The notes under the pieces: generated by a model | What the model was told of the DNA's origin: nothing | Database searches by the model: none | Seen by the model: the letters and a program-made list of their open reading frames with translations, nothing else | Source of the DNA: Salvelinus alpinus | Lineage: Eukaryota; Chordata; Actinopteri; Salmoniformes; Salmonidae | Length of the DNA: 64,000 bases | Reading direction: 5' to 3' | Assembly: GCF_045679555.1 (NCBI RefSeq) | Contig: NC_092115.1 | Location: 34,039,728-34,103,727 of the forward strand | Program-made: the position numbers and the translations under genes | Shown: one piece after another, positions 1 to 12,099 of the stretch | Position numbering within the stretch: the stretch's first letter is position 1 | Layout of the letters: each line of letters begins with the position of its first letter

Positions 1-410
1 GCTTGGCTGATATTTGACAAATAACAATAATATCGCACTTTTTTCAATAATAATTTCGTCATGTAGGCTATAAATACGCTCTCGCCAACAGTGCACCGAT
101 AGCACTGTTTGCTAGAGCGCACACGCCAATACTAGAGCGGACACACGCTATATAAGCCCCCGCAAAATTGTGGGAAAACCATCAGTTGAAAATGTGTTTT
201 TAACCCATTTAACTTCTATTCTTTATTCTGTCCGTGGGAATATAAGAGTAAAATGTATTTCTATGTGCAGTACGTCCCACGCAAATACTTTTATCTGCAA
301 CAAGTCATTTTGATGGAAACACATCTCAAGTGGGAAAATGCGCGTATTGTTTTTATCCGGATTTTAGAATATTCGCATGAAAATCTGTCGCCAATTGGAT
401 GGAAACTTAG
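1..410 (-). mobile_element. partial copy of a TIR DNA element (cut by window edge)
   Basis: The right end (CAATTGGATGGAAAC) and the internal stretch with TTTATCTGCAACAAGTCA and GAATATTCGCATGAAAATCTG match, in reverse orientation, the left part of the complete copy at 21441-22205. Its other end would lie before the window. Non-coding. Confidence 0.65.
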
Positions 411-1971
411 CTAATGACAGAAAGTTTTCTGGAAAACAAATTACAATTTTGAATAAACCAACCAAACTATATTACACTATTGAATAATGCAACAATTCAC
501 AAGCAGGTACAGTACGTGCAGACAATTAAAGGGTTTATTTTCCTGCCTGAAGGCTACACTCATTACATTTGAGCATCAAGACAAAAGCACAGAGTTACTA
601 TAACAGCAAGTCTTCATCAAGTAACATTAACCTATCAAAAATAAACGATTAACCCTTTTAAAGTACCTGACAAAATTACAACAAACCAGGCTTCATTTTT
701 ATCAATATCATGCAAATCATTACATGTGGTAAAAGCAAATTGCAGCTGAAAACATGGGTATAAGTGAATTCACCCCAAGGAGCTGTATTATATGGAAGCT
801 CATTCCCACCACCAAAATAATACAATAACATAAAATAGATCATGATTTGTCAACTATTAGTCTGCGCTTCAGTCTGATCAACTGTAGCCTACTGATAACA
901 ACCACAGTTGCAGGTAGCCTTTGCTGCAGGTAGCCTACTATAATTCCATCTGGGCCTGGCCAGGGGAAACATACCATCATGTTTTTATAACCTAAGCTAT
1001 GTATTTATAGCCTAAAATAGGCCCATTTATTTGTGATCTGAGAAAATGTAAATTTGATCAAATTTGGTGTATATTCCCTCTTCGGGTGGCTAGTCTACCT
1101 AGAGCTTTTTAATCAAACAATAACAACACAATAGTGATGACATACAGTGCGAGTACCGTTTTAATTACTGATGCAAAGGCCTACATGATGTAACCCTGCA
1201 AACAGCAAGCGCTGTTTGTTTTTGGTTTGTTTTTGTCAAATCCCAGTTGTTGTCTCTTTGTCTGTGTAAATGTGTCCAGGAGTAAAACAAACTAACAACA
1301 TATGACCTGATTGTAGCCCATATACATTTTATTTATATATTTTTTACAGCTGATTTAATACTATGTCATATGCTACAACTAAGGTCCGGAGGCAGGAAAA
1401 ACTCTGGGCCCCAGGAAAACAATTCCCCCCACCACCCCAGGACTTGTGGCGCCACCTCTGAAATCCCCACACAGTGTTACAAATGAAAAAACATATCCCG
1501 TTCGTATGATCTACATTTGACATGTTTCTGGTGGTGGGGATGAGCTTCCATGGTTTACGTGGCTCATTGCAGCTGGCAGCTACTGCGACAATTTCAGATT
1601 GTAACAGGCTGTTACTGCAATTTCAGGTCAAATCTCATTAAAATAAGTCTCAAATATTAAGAAAATGTCAATACATTTCAGCTGTTTCAAAAAACTTTGC
1701 TCTGCTATTACCGTTTATACTGTAGGAGTGTTGGCTCAACCAGACAATACAGTTTACACTACGTCGCTTCAAGGGGGGCAATTGTTAGCTAGTGGCATGC
1801 GCTACCGCCATAGCAAGTATGCAAGTTTACATTTGAGTTATATGTGTAGCAGACGGTATTTTTACGAAAATTATAATAAGTGTGAAGAGGCTCTTAGATG
1901 ATCAAATCAATATTTCTTTGACACTCTTATGAATTATAAGTGCACTAGGATACTAGCTATTACATATGTAG
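411..1971. other. no gene recognised
   Basis: AT-rich sequence with no supported coding region. The 78-codon open frame at 1665-1901 has no recognisable motif. Confidence 0.5.
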
Positions 1972-3204
1972 CAGTGGAGGCTCCTCAGAGGAGGAAGGGG
2001 AGGATCATCCTCCTCAGTGAAATTTCATTTAAAATACATTGTGAAACACTAAAAAAGTTATCCTTTTTAAATAAACTATACTAAATATATTCATATGTCA
2101 CAAAATAATTGATTAAAACACACTGTTTTGCAATGAAGGTCTATAGTAACTTCAACAGCACTCTCTGGGGTAGCACCATGGTGTAGCCAGAGGACAGCTA
2201 GCTTCTGTCCTCCTCTGGGTACATTGACTTCAATACAAGACTTAGGAGGCTCGTAGGCCTAACCCCCTTCCATAGACCTACATGGTAATTTTGACCACTT
2301 CCGGAGGACAACCTTCAACCAATTAAAGCTTTTGCAGTATGAACTGACATGTTGTCCATCCAATCATAAGATTAGGATCAGAGAATGAGCCTAGTGTGTT
2401 GTTTTGGGGTTATGCCGCAGATCATTATAGGGGGGGGGGGGGGGTTCTATTTGTTGAGAAGTTCGGTGAGTTGGTGACATTATTGAATAGAGATTGAAAA
2501 AGGATAGTTGAGCATTTTTGGGATATTATTAAATTCAAATTAGTTTCTTCGAATTACAGGAGACTGAGGAGGTAGATTATAAATTGTTTTCTTTGTTTTA
2601 GATCTTTATTTTTGTGCTATTTCAGTTTGCCTTGCTAACTTCAGTAGCTAGCTAGCTAGCTACCAGCTTGAGTGTGCAGTTTTCGCCCACAACACTACCG
2701 CAAATTTGGTTGACTTTTTGTTGAAGAACCCCTTTCATTCTCTGGGGTACACAGAAAAGGTGTGAATTAAAAGCGAGGGTCGACCTCTGCCTGAGATCAG
2801 TTTCATGAAGAAGGATGAGAAGGTGAGTGCGTTCAACACCACCTGGTATCAAAGCCGCCTATATCGCTGGCCTTGCCTGCTTTTTGGAAAGTCCGAGTCT
2901 TGGGCGAAAGGGGGGGTACAGTGACCTGAAGAACATTGTTCAGTTAAACTGCAAAACAAAAGCAGGGAGCATTTAAATGTTCACATCAGATTCAAGCTTG
3001 TGGTAAAAAGCAGCATTTATCATGATGAAGATCTGCGTATTCAAACTGCACAACACAACGAGAAAGTAAGAGGAAACAGGGTTGTTCTCAATCAGCTTTT
3101 TAACACCACTGCGTTTTCGGGTATGCAAGAATTGGCTTTGAGAGGACATGACTAGAGGGAAAGTTCCGCTAACAAGTGCAACTACGAGGAGCTTGCAGCG
3201 GTAA

Positions 3205-3492
3205 TTGCACGTTGCTTTACTTGCTGAACACATGGTACTTTCTGTCTTTTCTGGGATGTCGAAATCAATTCAAAATTGCTCCACCACTCTGGGACCTATG
3301 GTGCCACCAATCTACTTGCAGTTGTCAGTTATCGTCAGGTATGTGGATGATCAGGGCTTGATTCAGGAATGTTTCTTGGGCTACTTTGATGTGTCAAGTG
3401 AGGGAGATGAGCGTTCTGTGTTTGACTTTGTGAATTTTGAGATGTCTGAGTTGAACTTCATGGAGAAACTTGGCACGATGGCACTGCTGTAA
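3205..3492 (+). pseudogene. hAT transposase fragment (DUF4371-like)
   Basis: A 95-codon open stretch containing [11 protein letters not shown] and ECFLGYFDV, typical of the middle region of hAT-family transposases. The N-terminal part lies in other frames upstream and the C-terminal part is absent, so it is dead. Confidence 0.6.
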
Positions 3493-4011
3493 TGGAATGT
3501 ATCTGCTATTTGTATTTTACAGCTAAGTCCCCTCATGTTCCCTGATTAAGAGGTGATGTCTACTCCACTCCACTACCATTGTCAACATGAACTGAAGCCA
3601 CGTCTCATGTGTCCGCTCATCCACTGGCACATTGAATGTTTCCCTCCAAATACTGTGAGTACCGCTATCAATATTCTCTCATTACTGTATGTAGAGTCAA
3701 TCACATACACAATCACATTATTACACACCAATGATTTTACTCCTTGCTTGGACTAACTCATTCTTAGCTCTTTTGTCTAACTGTGTAGTGTCTGGTGTTA
3801 TTGCATTTTTGTCTTCCCAGTCAAATCCTGTTCTTCCCTCAGTGGAAGAGTTGGGCTCTTCTCCAACACCATCCATACATGATGAGCCTGTCCTGCACTG
3901 AATCCTATGAACACCTCAACCCCTGTCCTGCACTGAAGTCAAGCCTCTGAATACCTCAACTCATACCTCACCCTCATTCAATCTCTGCAGTGATCCCTTC
4001 CCAACGCTGTG

Positions 4012-6935
4012 TTTTTTATTTATTTTATTTCACCTTTATTTAACCAGGTAGGCTAGTTGAGAACAAGTTCTCATTTGCAACTGCGACCTGGCCAAGATAA
4101 AGCATAGCAGTGTGAACAGACAACACAGAGTTACACATGGAGTAAACAATAAACAAGTCAATAACATGGTAGAAAAAAAAAAAAGAGAATCTATATACAA
4201 TGTGTGCAAAAGGCATGAGGTAGGCAATAAATCGAATAATTACAATTTAGCAGATTAACACTGGAGTGATAAATCATCAGATGATCATGTGCAAGAAGAG
4301 ATACTGGTGTGCAAAAGAGCAGAAAAGTAAATAAATAAAAGCAGTATGGGGGGTGAGGTAGGTAAATTGGGTGGGTAGTTTACAGATGGACTATGTACAG
4401 CTGCAGTGATCGGTTAGCTGCTCGGATAGCAGATTTTTAAAGTTGTTGAGGGAGATAAAAGTCTCCAACTTCAGAGATTTTTGCAATTCGTTCCAGTCGC
4501 AGGCAGCAGAGAACTGGAAGGAAAGGCGTCCAAATGAGGTTTTGGCTTTAGGGATGATCAGTGAGATACACCTGCTGGAGCGCGTGTTGCGGGTGGGTGT
4601 AGCCATCGTGACCAGTGAACTGAGATAAGGCGGCACTTTACCTAGCATAGCCTTGTAGATGACCTGGAGCCAGTGGGTCTGACGACGAACATGTAGCGAG
4701 GGCCAGCCGACTAGGGCATACAGGTCGCAGTGGTGGGTCGTATAAGGTGCTTTAGTAACAAAACGAATGGCACTGTGATAAACTGCATCCAGTTTGCTGA
4801 GTAGAGTATTGGAAGCTATTTTGTAGATGACATCGCCGAAGTCGAGGATCGGTAGGATAGTCAGTTTTACTAGGGTAAGTTTGGCGGCGTGAGTGAAGGA
4901 GGCTTTGTTGCGGAATAGAAAGCCGATTCTTGCTTTGATTTTGGATTGGAGATGTTTGATATGAGTCTGGAAGGAGAGTTTGCAGTCTAGCCAGACACCT
5001 AGGTACTTATAGATGTCCACATATTCTAGGTCGGAACCGTCCAGGGTGGTGATGCTAGTCGGGCGTGCGGGTGCAGGCAGCGAACGGTTGAAAAGCATGC
5101 ATTTGGTTTTACTAGCGTTTAAGAGCAGTTGGAGGCCACGGAAGGAGTGTTGTATGGCATTGAAGCTCGTTTGGAGGTTAGATAGTACAGTGTCCAAGGA
5201 AGGGCCGGAAGTATATAGAATGGTGTCGTCTGCGTAGAGGTGGATCAGGGAATCGCCCGCAGCAAGAGCAACATCATTGATGTATACAGAGAAAAGAGTC
5301 GGCCCGAGAATTGAACCCTGTGGTACCCCCATAGAGACTGCCAGAGGACCGGACAACATGCCCTCCGATTTGACACACTGAACTCTGTCTGCAAAGTAGT
5401 TGGTGAACCAGGCAAGGCAGTCATTAGAAAAACCGAGGCTACTGAGTCTGCCGATAAGAATATGGTGATTGACAGAGTCGAAAGCCTTGGCCAGGTCGAT
5501 GAAGACGGCTGCACAGTAATGTCTTTTATCGATGGCGGTTATGATATCGTTTAGTACCTTGAGCGTGGCTGAGGTGCACCCATGACCGGCTCGGAAACCG
5601 GATTGCACAGCGGAGAAGGTACGGTGGGATTCGAGATGGTCAGTGATCTGTTTGTTGACTTGGCTTTCGAAGACCTTAGATAGGCAGGGCAGGATGGATA
5701 TAGGTCTGTAACAGTTTGGGTCCAGGGTGTCTCCCCCTTTGAAGAGGGGGATGACCGCGGCAGCTTTCCAATCCTTGGGGATCTCAGATGATACGAAGGA
5801 GAGGTTGAACAGGCTGGTGATAGGGGGTGCGACAATGGCGGCGGACAGTTTCAGAAATAGGGGGTCCAGATTGTCAAGCCCAGCTGATTTGTATGGGTCC
5901 AGGTTTTCCAGCTCTTTCAGAACATCTGCTATCTGGATTTGGGTAAAGGAGAAGCTGGGGAGGCTTGGGCGAGTAGCAGCGGAGGGGGCGGGGCTGTTGG
6001 CCAAGGTTGGAGTCGCAAGGAGGAAGGCATGGCCAGCCATTGAGAAATGCTTGTTGAAGTCTTCGATTATCACGGATTTATCGGTGGTGACCGTGTTACC
6101 TAGCCTCAGTGCAGTGGGCAGCTGGGAGGAGGTGCTCTTGTTCTCCATGGACTTTACAGTATCCCAGAACTTTTTGGAGTTAGAGCTACAGGATGCAAAT
6201 TTCTGCTTGAAAAAGCTGGCCTTTGCTTTCCTGACTGACTGCGTGTATTGGTTCCTGACTTCCCTGAACAGTTGCATATCGCGGGGGCTCTTCGATGCTA
6301 TTGCAGTTCGCCACAGGATGTTTTTGTGCTGGTCGAGGGCAGTCAGGTCTGGAGTGAACCAAGGGCTATATCTGTTCTTGGTTCTGCATTTTTTGAACGG
6401 AGCATGCTTGTCTAATATGGTGAGGAAGTAACATTTAAAGAATGACCAGGCATCCTCAACTGACGGGATGAGGTCAATATCCTTCCAGGGTACCCGGGCC
6501 AGGTCGATTAGAAAGGCCTGCTCGCAGAAGTGTTTTAGGGAGCGTTTGACAGTGATGAGGGGTGGTCGTTTGACCGCGGACCCGTGGCGGATACAGGCAA
6601 TGAGGCAGTGATCACTGAGATCTTGATTGAAGACAGCAGAGGTGTATTTGGAGGGCAGGTTGGTCAGGATAATGTCTATTAGGGTGCCCATGTTTACGGA
6701 TTTAGGGTTGTACCTGGTGGGTTCCTTGATGATTTGTGTGAGATTGAGGGCATCAAGCTTGGATTGTAGGACTGCCGGGGTGTTAAGCATATCCCAGTTT
6801 AGGTCACCTAACAGAACAAACTCTGAAGCTAGATGGGGAGCGATCAATTCACAGATGGTGTCCAGGGCACAGCTGGGAGCTGAGGGGGGTCGGTAGCAGG
6901 CGGCAACAGTGAGAGACTTATTTCTGGAAAAGTAG
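4012..6935 (-). mobile_element. 5'-truncated non-LTR retrotransposon (L2/CR1/Rex1 group)
   Basis: Minus-strand LINE. Its 3' end (around 4012-4050) is an AATAA-rich tail preceded by GTTAAATAAAGGT, as in families whose tails are short repeats. The 5' end stops inside the endonuclease domain near 6935, the usual outcome of incomplete reverse transcription. It sits inside the hAT element at 1972-7110 and is therefore younger than it. Confidence 0.85.
4391..6847 (-). CDS. LINE ORF2: endonuclease (partial) and reverse transcriptase
   Basis: An open frame of 818 codons from the first ATG; it stays open upstream without ATG to about 6933. Order: C-terminal half of an apurinic-type endonuclease (GDLNWDML, GTLIDIILTN, LSDHCLIA, residues 1-110), a linker rich in basic residues, then reverse transcriptase with NCYRPISILP, FIDLAKAFDSVNH, GVPQGSILGP and the catalytic YADDT (near residue 525), thumb and C-terminal region. 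Family ORF2 proteins run to roughly 950 or more residues, so the N-terminal endonuclease is missing and the element cannot move on its own. The absence of frameshifts suggests a recent insertion. Confidence 0.9.
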   Translation of the reverse strand: MIAPHLASEFVLLGDLNWDMLNTPAVLQSKLDALNLTQIIKEPTRYNPKSVNMGTLIDIILTNLPSKYTSAVFNQDLSDHCLIACIRHGSAVKRPPLITVKRSLKHFCEQAFLIDLARVPWKDIDLIPSVEDAWSFFKCYFLTILDKHAPFKKCRTKNRYSPWFTPDLTALDQHKNILWRTAIASKSPRDMQLFREVRNQYTQSVRKAKASFFKQKFASCSSNSKKFWDTVKSMENKSTSSQLPTALRLGNTVTTDKSVIIEDFNKHFSMAGHAFLLATPTLANSPAPSAATRPSLPSFSFTQIQIADVLKELENLDPYKSAGLDNLDPLFLKLSAAIVAPPITSLFNLSFVSSEIPKDWKAAAVIPLFKGGDTLDPNCYRPISILPCLSKVFESQVNKQITDHLESHRTFSAVQSGFRAGHGCTSATLKVLNDIITAIDKRHYCAAVFIDLAKAFDSVNHHILIGRLSSLGFSNDCLAWFTNYFADRVQCVKSEGMLSGPLAVSMGVPQGSILGPTLFSVYINDVALAAGDSLIHLYADDTILYTSGPSLDTVLSNLQTSFNAIQHSFRGLQLLLNASKTKCMLFNRSLPAPARPTSITTLDGSDLEYVDIYKYLGVWLDCKLSFQTHIKHLQSKIKARIGFLFRNKASFTHAAKLTLVKLTILPILDFGDVIYKIASNTLLSKLDAVYHSAIRFVTKAPYTTHHCDLYALVGWPSLHVRRQTHWLQVIYKAMLGKVPPYLSSLVTMATPTRNTRSSRCISLIIPKAKTSFGRLSFQFSAACDWNELQKSLKLETFISLNNFKNLLSEQLTDHCSCT

Positions 6936-7110
6936 CCCTCTCATTCCAATTCCCCATAATATTGTACTATAAATGTCTTTATTAAATGGTTTAGGTTAAA
7001 ATAATTAGTCTTTGACGATTCTTTAAACACTTTTCCGTCTAGGTGCGTTCCCGCGACAATACCGTGGGTATCCCATCCTCCTCCATTTTTCAAGTCACCA
7101 GCCTCCACTG

Positions 7111-8442
7111 ATGTACAGTGTTAACAAAACAATAAATACAAAATTGTCAAAAGCCATAGCCATCGACCACCCTCCCCAGGCCAACCACAGCAACAATAAC
7201 AACATCTCAATGTGATCTGTATGCAAATATGACGTCAAGGAATCCATGCTACATTGTTTGGACATCAAAAGGTTTTAAGAAAAGTGAGACATGGCCTGGG
7301 ACTGTTGAAAGTAAAGTGTGACTTTAGCCAGTGGGATTGTTTTGCATCATGTCACTTGTAGAGGACAGGCTTTGTGTCAGACGACCACAGCACCCCAACC
7401 ACTATATATCGTGCCCCAGTCTACCTACCCCTCCAGAATACCACAGCTTTATTGAAATGCATGGGATGGGGACGGGACTCCCTCTATTGTGAATCCCTGG
7501 CTTTTCTCTCTCTCTCTCTCTGTATCCGACAACAGCAAAAACAGGAAATCAAATCAGGTGGAGGGCACTGATTGCAATTAGGACCATTGTCTCCCATTTA
7601 TATGGTTATTGGGATTTGCCACTTGAGGGTCTAGCCGTGTCAAAGTTCTCACAGTCAGGATGCCAGCTCTCATAGCTGGAGCCGCTGTATCCTCCTCTGG
7701 CAACTATCTGCTAACAAGGTACGTCTCACGTGGGTGACAATGCAGTTAGGTGGCTCTGGTGGAAGAGAAGGGAGGGAAGGGCCCATTTCCCCCCTCGGTG
7801 TTGCTGCAGGGGAGTTTCTGTCCGTCCTCTGATCTCTCTGTTGTTTGGTTGTTTCATGTTTTGCATTAGGTTTTCTGGTACTTTTCAGTCAATGTGAAAA
7901 GTGGAAGAATCAAAGTGTGTGGAATGATTGAGCTATACTGGTCTGGACTGTAAGTAATCTACTCTGTCTCTAGCTGCAAAACTGCTATCGTCTTGAGGGG
8001 GCACACACAAGTGAATGTTACGAGACAAACAACAGTGCTTTCTTGAATCTTCATGAACTGCCATCATTCCTTCATTAATGTATTGCTGGACCCCCAGGCC
8101 TATGAAGAACTTATGAATGACAGCCAGCTATACAGTTTGAGTTAGGAGACAAATGAATCCACATGAATATGAACAGAAAGGAATAGGTATCATAGTTGCC
8201 TGGCTATATTGTAGCCATTCCTCTCAGAGGGGGGTTGTGTATCAATCTTATTATTTTATAATGCGGTTAGATAGCACTGAGCCCTGGCCTCTGGTGGTGA
8301 CATTGTTGTGGGTATGAAAGAGTATCAGGGGTCCGGTCGGGGCTTCGGAGCTGAGCTGGAGCACTGGTGGGCTCTATTCATCAGATCACCCTCTCTAATC
8401 TATCTACCCCCAGATCAGATCAGCGCTCTCTCCTCCCAAAGC
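7111..8442. other. no gene recognised
   Basis: Apparently unique DNA with a short CT run near 7505-7525. Nothing coding is supported. Confidence 0.45.
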
Positions 8443-8684
<242 letters not shown>

Positions 8685-9110
8685 GTGAAAAGACAAGGAT
8701 AACGACAGCATTGTCCCTCCGCTTGTGGACTTTTCCCAGATTCTAATTGTACCAACTCATCCGGATTTTAATCTCTGGCATTTTAAGCATTCAACTTTAT
8801 TAATTTGTTTTGTTTTGTGTTTGTGTTGTCTATAGTCTCCCCCATCAGCAGGAGATGACCATGGATGATACAATGACCTTCAGGCATATGAAAGGGCATC
8901 TCAAGGGATTAGGTCCATTCAGTCTCAATGTACTTTTGTCTGCCTGTTGAGATAGTTATTGTGAAGGACCCACTGAGGCTGGCTGCATTTGTCTGTCCAG
9001 CCAGTCAGTGCATCGATTCAGTGAGGCATCTTATCCATCTTATCCCCTTTACAAGTGAACAGGTAGTTTGGCAGTTGGCATGCCAAAAGGCAGTTTTGTG
9101 CAAAGCCTTG

Positions 9111-9126
9111 GGGGGGGGGGGGGGGG
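9111..9126. repeat. poly-G tract
   Basis: A run of about 16 G. A similar run lies at about 2430-2444 inside the hAT element. Confidence 0.9.
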
Positions 9127-9381
9127 TAGATATGTCATCTTCATAGTTCTCAGGCTGTGACCAGGTAAGATACAGCTGAGGAGGAACAGAGACATTGTCT
9201 ACTGTTGTTAGAAATGAGAAATAAAGGTTTACCATGATCGCCCTTTCACTAAACCCTCTCTGAATGCTTTAAAAAATAACAAGTGACCCTCTCCTATACC
9301 CCAAATAATAATTAAAACATAAAGTGGACATCAGAGAACATGCCTACCGTTTACCCTCACATCTAGGAGAGACCACAGCAC

Positions 9382-9558
9382 GGCTCTCCAACCCTGTTTC
9401 TGAAGAGCTACCGTCCTGTAGGTTTTCACTCCAACCCTAATCTAGTGCACCTGATTCTAATAATTAGCTGGATGATAAGCTGAACCAGGTTAGTTACAAC
9501 TGGGGTTGGAGCGAAAACCAACAGCAGGGTAGCTCTCCAGGAACAGAGTTGGGGAGCC
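9382..9558. mobile_element. small foldback MITE
   Basis: Left end GGCTCTCCAACCCTGTTTC pairs with right end GAACAGAGTTGGGGAGCC, and the arms continue inward (GAGCTACCGTCCTG against CAGGGTAGCTC). About 180 bp, non-coding. A common type in fish genomes. Confidence 0.7.
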
Positions 9559-9614
9559 CTAGACTAGAGCTTTAGCTATGTTATTCTTCCTGTAGGCATT
9601 TAAGGGCAAATTAG

Positions 9615-9700
9615 CCATTTTGATAGTGTGCAGGGCTGCTTGCCAGAAGGTTGTGGGTTCGCAGACCACCACAGACAAGAGCAGGGGTGAAAAGATCTCC
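9615..9700 (+). repeat. possible SINE fragment with B-box-like sequence
   Basis: GGTTGTGGGTTCGCAGACC resembles a pol III B box (GGTTCGANTCC) in a tRNA-derived SINE setting. No A box or tail was identified with confidence. Confidence 0.35.
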
Positions 9701-9880
9701 TTTGTATTGGATGAATCTATTATCGTATTTGCGGGTCAGAGAAAAATGCAATTCTACGTCATTTTACATGTCTGGAGACCTTAGCAGAATATTTTGTTAA
9801 TACCACACAAATTACCAAAATGACAGGCTTAGAATGGGCAGATAGGCCTATGCGTTCATCTTATCATATTTTTCCAAATC

Positions 9881-11308
9881 TACAGTTTCTTCAGAAAGTA
9901 TTCACACCCCTTGACTTTTTCCACATTTTGTTGTGTTACAGCCTGAAATTAAAATTGATTAAATTGAGATTTTCTGTCACTGGCCTACACAAAATACCCC
10001 ATAATGTCAAGGTGAGATGATGTTTTTCGTAATTTTTACAAATGAACTCAAAATAAAAAGCTGAAATGTCTTGAGGTAATTAGTATTCAATCCCTTTGTT
10101 ATGGCAAGCCTAACTATGTTCAAGAGTAAAAATGTGTTTAACAAGTCACATAATAAGTTGCATGGACTCACTCTGTGTGCAATAATAGTGTTTAACATGA
10201 TTTTTGAATGACTACCTCATCTCTGGAGCCCACACATACAATTATCTGTATCGGTCCCTCAGTCAAGCAGTGAATTCAAACACAGATTCAACCACAAAGA
10301 CCAGGGAGGTATTCCAGTGTCATGCAAAGGAGGGCACGTATTGGTAGATGGGTAAAAAAAACTGACATTGAATATCTCTTTCAACATGGTGAAATTATTA
10401 TTTACACTTTGGATGGTGTTTAAATACACCCAGCCACTACAAAGATATAGGCGTCCTTCCTAACTAAGGTGCCGCAGAAGAAGGAAACCACTCAGGGATT
10501 TTACCATGAAGCCAATGATGACAGTTACAGTTTAATGGTTGTCATAGGAGAAAACTGAGGATGAATCAACAACATTGTAGTTACTCCACAATACTAACCT
10601 AATTGACAGAGTGAAAAGAAGGATGGTGTACAGAATAAAAAATATCCCAAAACATGCATCCTGTTACTTTAGTGCCTTGTTGCAAAACAAGGCACTAAAG
10701 TAATACTGCAAAAAATGAGACAAAACAATAAACTTTTTAGCCGGAATATAAAGTGTTATGTTTGGTGCAAATCCAGTACAACACATTACTGAGAACCACT
10801 CTCCATATTTACAAGCATAGTGGTGGCTGCATTATGTTATGGGTATGCTTGTAATCATTAAGGACTGGGGACTTTTTCAGGATAAAAAATAAACGGTTAA
10901 GCGCAAGCAAAATCCTAGAGGAAAACCTTCTTCAGTCTGCTTTCCACCAGACACTGGGAGATTAAATCACCTTTCAGCAGGACAGTAAGCTAAAACACAA
11001 GGCCAAATCTTAACTGGAGTTGCTTACCAAGAAGACAGTAAAAATGTTTTCTAGCAATGACCAACAACCAATTTGATAGAGTTTGAAGAATTTAGAAAAA
11101 ATGATGGGCAAATATTGTACAATCCAGGTGTGCAAAGCTCTTATAGACTTTCCCAGAAAGACTCACAGCTGTAATATACTGCCAAATGTGATTCTAACAT
11201 GTATTGACTCAGGGGTGTGAATATTTATGCAAATGAGATATTTCTGCATTTCATTTTCAATAAATGTCCAAGAAGCCAAGAGGAATGAATACTTTCTGAA
11301 GGCACTGT
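9881..11308 (+). mobile_element. Tc1/mariner-like element, decayed copy A
   Basis: Left end TTCAGAAAGTATTCACACC with CCACATTTTGTTGTGTTACAG; right end GAATACTTTCTGAAGGCACTG. About 1.43 kb. The interior reads as a broken Tc1-type transposase on the plus strand (TTTCAGCAGGACAGTAAGCT resembles the coding of the FQQDN motif), with many stops. Three more copies of this family lie at 18891, 38100 and 46632. Confidence 0.85.
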
Positions 11309-11375
11309 CTTGTTTGCAACGAAACTGTTGCTGTTTGCAAATCATTAAATCAGAGATGTCATGATGAATCTAAGC

Positions 11376-11540
11376 ATCCCACTGGGTGCAGACATCAGTT
11401 CAACGTCTATTTTTGATTTACATTTGGTTGAGTTGTCAGCTGATGTGAATTCAATGTGAAATCAACACAAAACATCAGCATATTATTGGATTTAGGTTCA
11501 AAGTTATGTGAAAAAATATAAAATGCCCTTACATTGATTA
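11376..11540. repeat. piece of a dispersed repeat interrupted by LINE-derived DNA
   Basis: CCACTGGGTGCAGACATCAG, TTCAACGTC and AATTCAATGTGAAATCAAC resemble the end of a common salmonid repeat. TTTCCACGTTGATTTAACGG at 12075 looks like its continuation, so 11541-12070 seems inserted in it. Confidence 0.4.
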
Positions 11541-12070
11541 CTTTTTGCACATTCAAATCAAATTTTATTTGTCACATGCGCCGAATACAACAGGTGTAGA
11601 CCTTACAGTGAAATGCTTACTTAAAAGCCCTTAACAACAATGCAGCTTTAAGAAAAATAAGTGTTAGGAAAGTATTTACTAAAATAAACTGAAGTTTAAA
11701 AAAAATACATATATATATATAAAATAGAAAAACAACAAATAATTAAAGAGCAACAATAAAATAACAGTAACAAGGCGGGTACCGGTACAGATGAGAGGTC
11801 AATGAGAGGGGGCACAGGTTAGTCGAGGTAATTTAAGGTAATATGAACATGTAGGTAAAGTGACTATGCATAGATAATAAACAGAGAGTAGCAGCAGCGT
11901 AAAAATTGGGGTGAGGGTGTACCGCTTGCCGTGCGATACCAGAGAGAACAGTCTATGACTGGCAGGACTCTTTGGCAATTTTTAGGGCCTTCCTCTTCCT
12001 CTCCTCCTCGCCTTCCTGGTATAGAGGTCCTGGATGGCAGGAAGCATGGCCCCAGTGATGTACTGTACAA
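11541..12070 (-). mobile_element. 3' end of a LINE (5' truncated)
   Basis: Starts with TCAAATCAAATTTTATTTGTC, a widespread salmonid repeat end, and includes GTGAAATGCTTACTT. At about 11900-12060 the minus strand reads fragments such as LPAIQDLYTR and HRLFSLV, typical of the extreme C-terminus of LINE ORF2 proteins. Broken by stops. Confidence 0.6.
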
Positions 12071-12099
12071 TCCGTTTCCACGTTGATTTAACGGCATCA

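Larger units (their letters stand above)
1972..7110 (+). mobile_element. decayed hAT-type DNA transposon carrying a LINE insertion
   Basis: Ends are inverted: CAGTGGAGGCT at 1972 and AGCCTCCACTG at 7110. The flanking eight bases (ATATGTAG / ATGTACAG) are similar but not identical, so the target duplication is eroded or the ends are slightly misplaced. Inside, on the plus strand, are transposase relics: a TTF-type zinc-finger-like LLFGKSESWAKGG at about 2875-2915 followed by a stop, then SDLKN in another frame, then [19 protein letters not shown] at about 3340-3400, which resembles the DUF4371 part of hAT/ZMYM-type transposases. The C-terminal dimerisation part was not found. A LINE occupies 4012-6935. 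Confidence 0.7.

Noticed and set aside
5727-6431. 234-codon plus-strand frame
   Set aside because: Antisense shadow of the LINE reverse transcriptase ORF.
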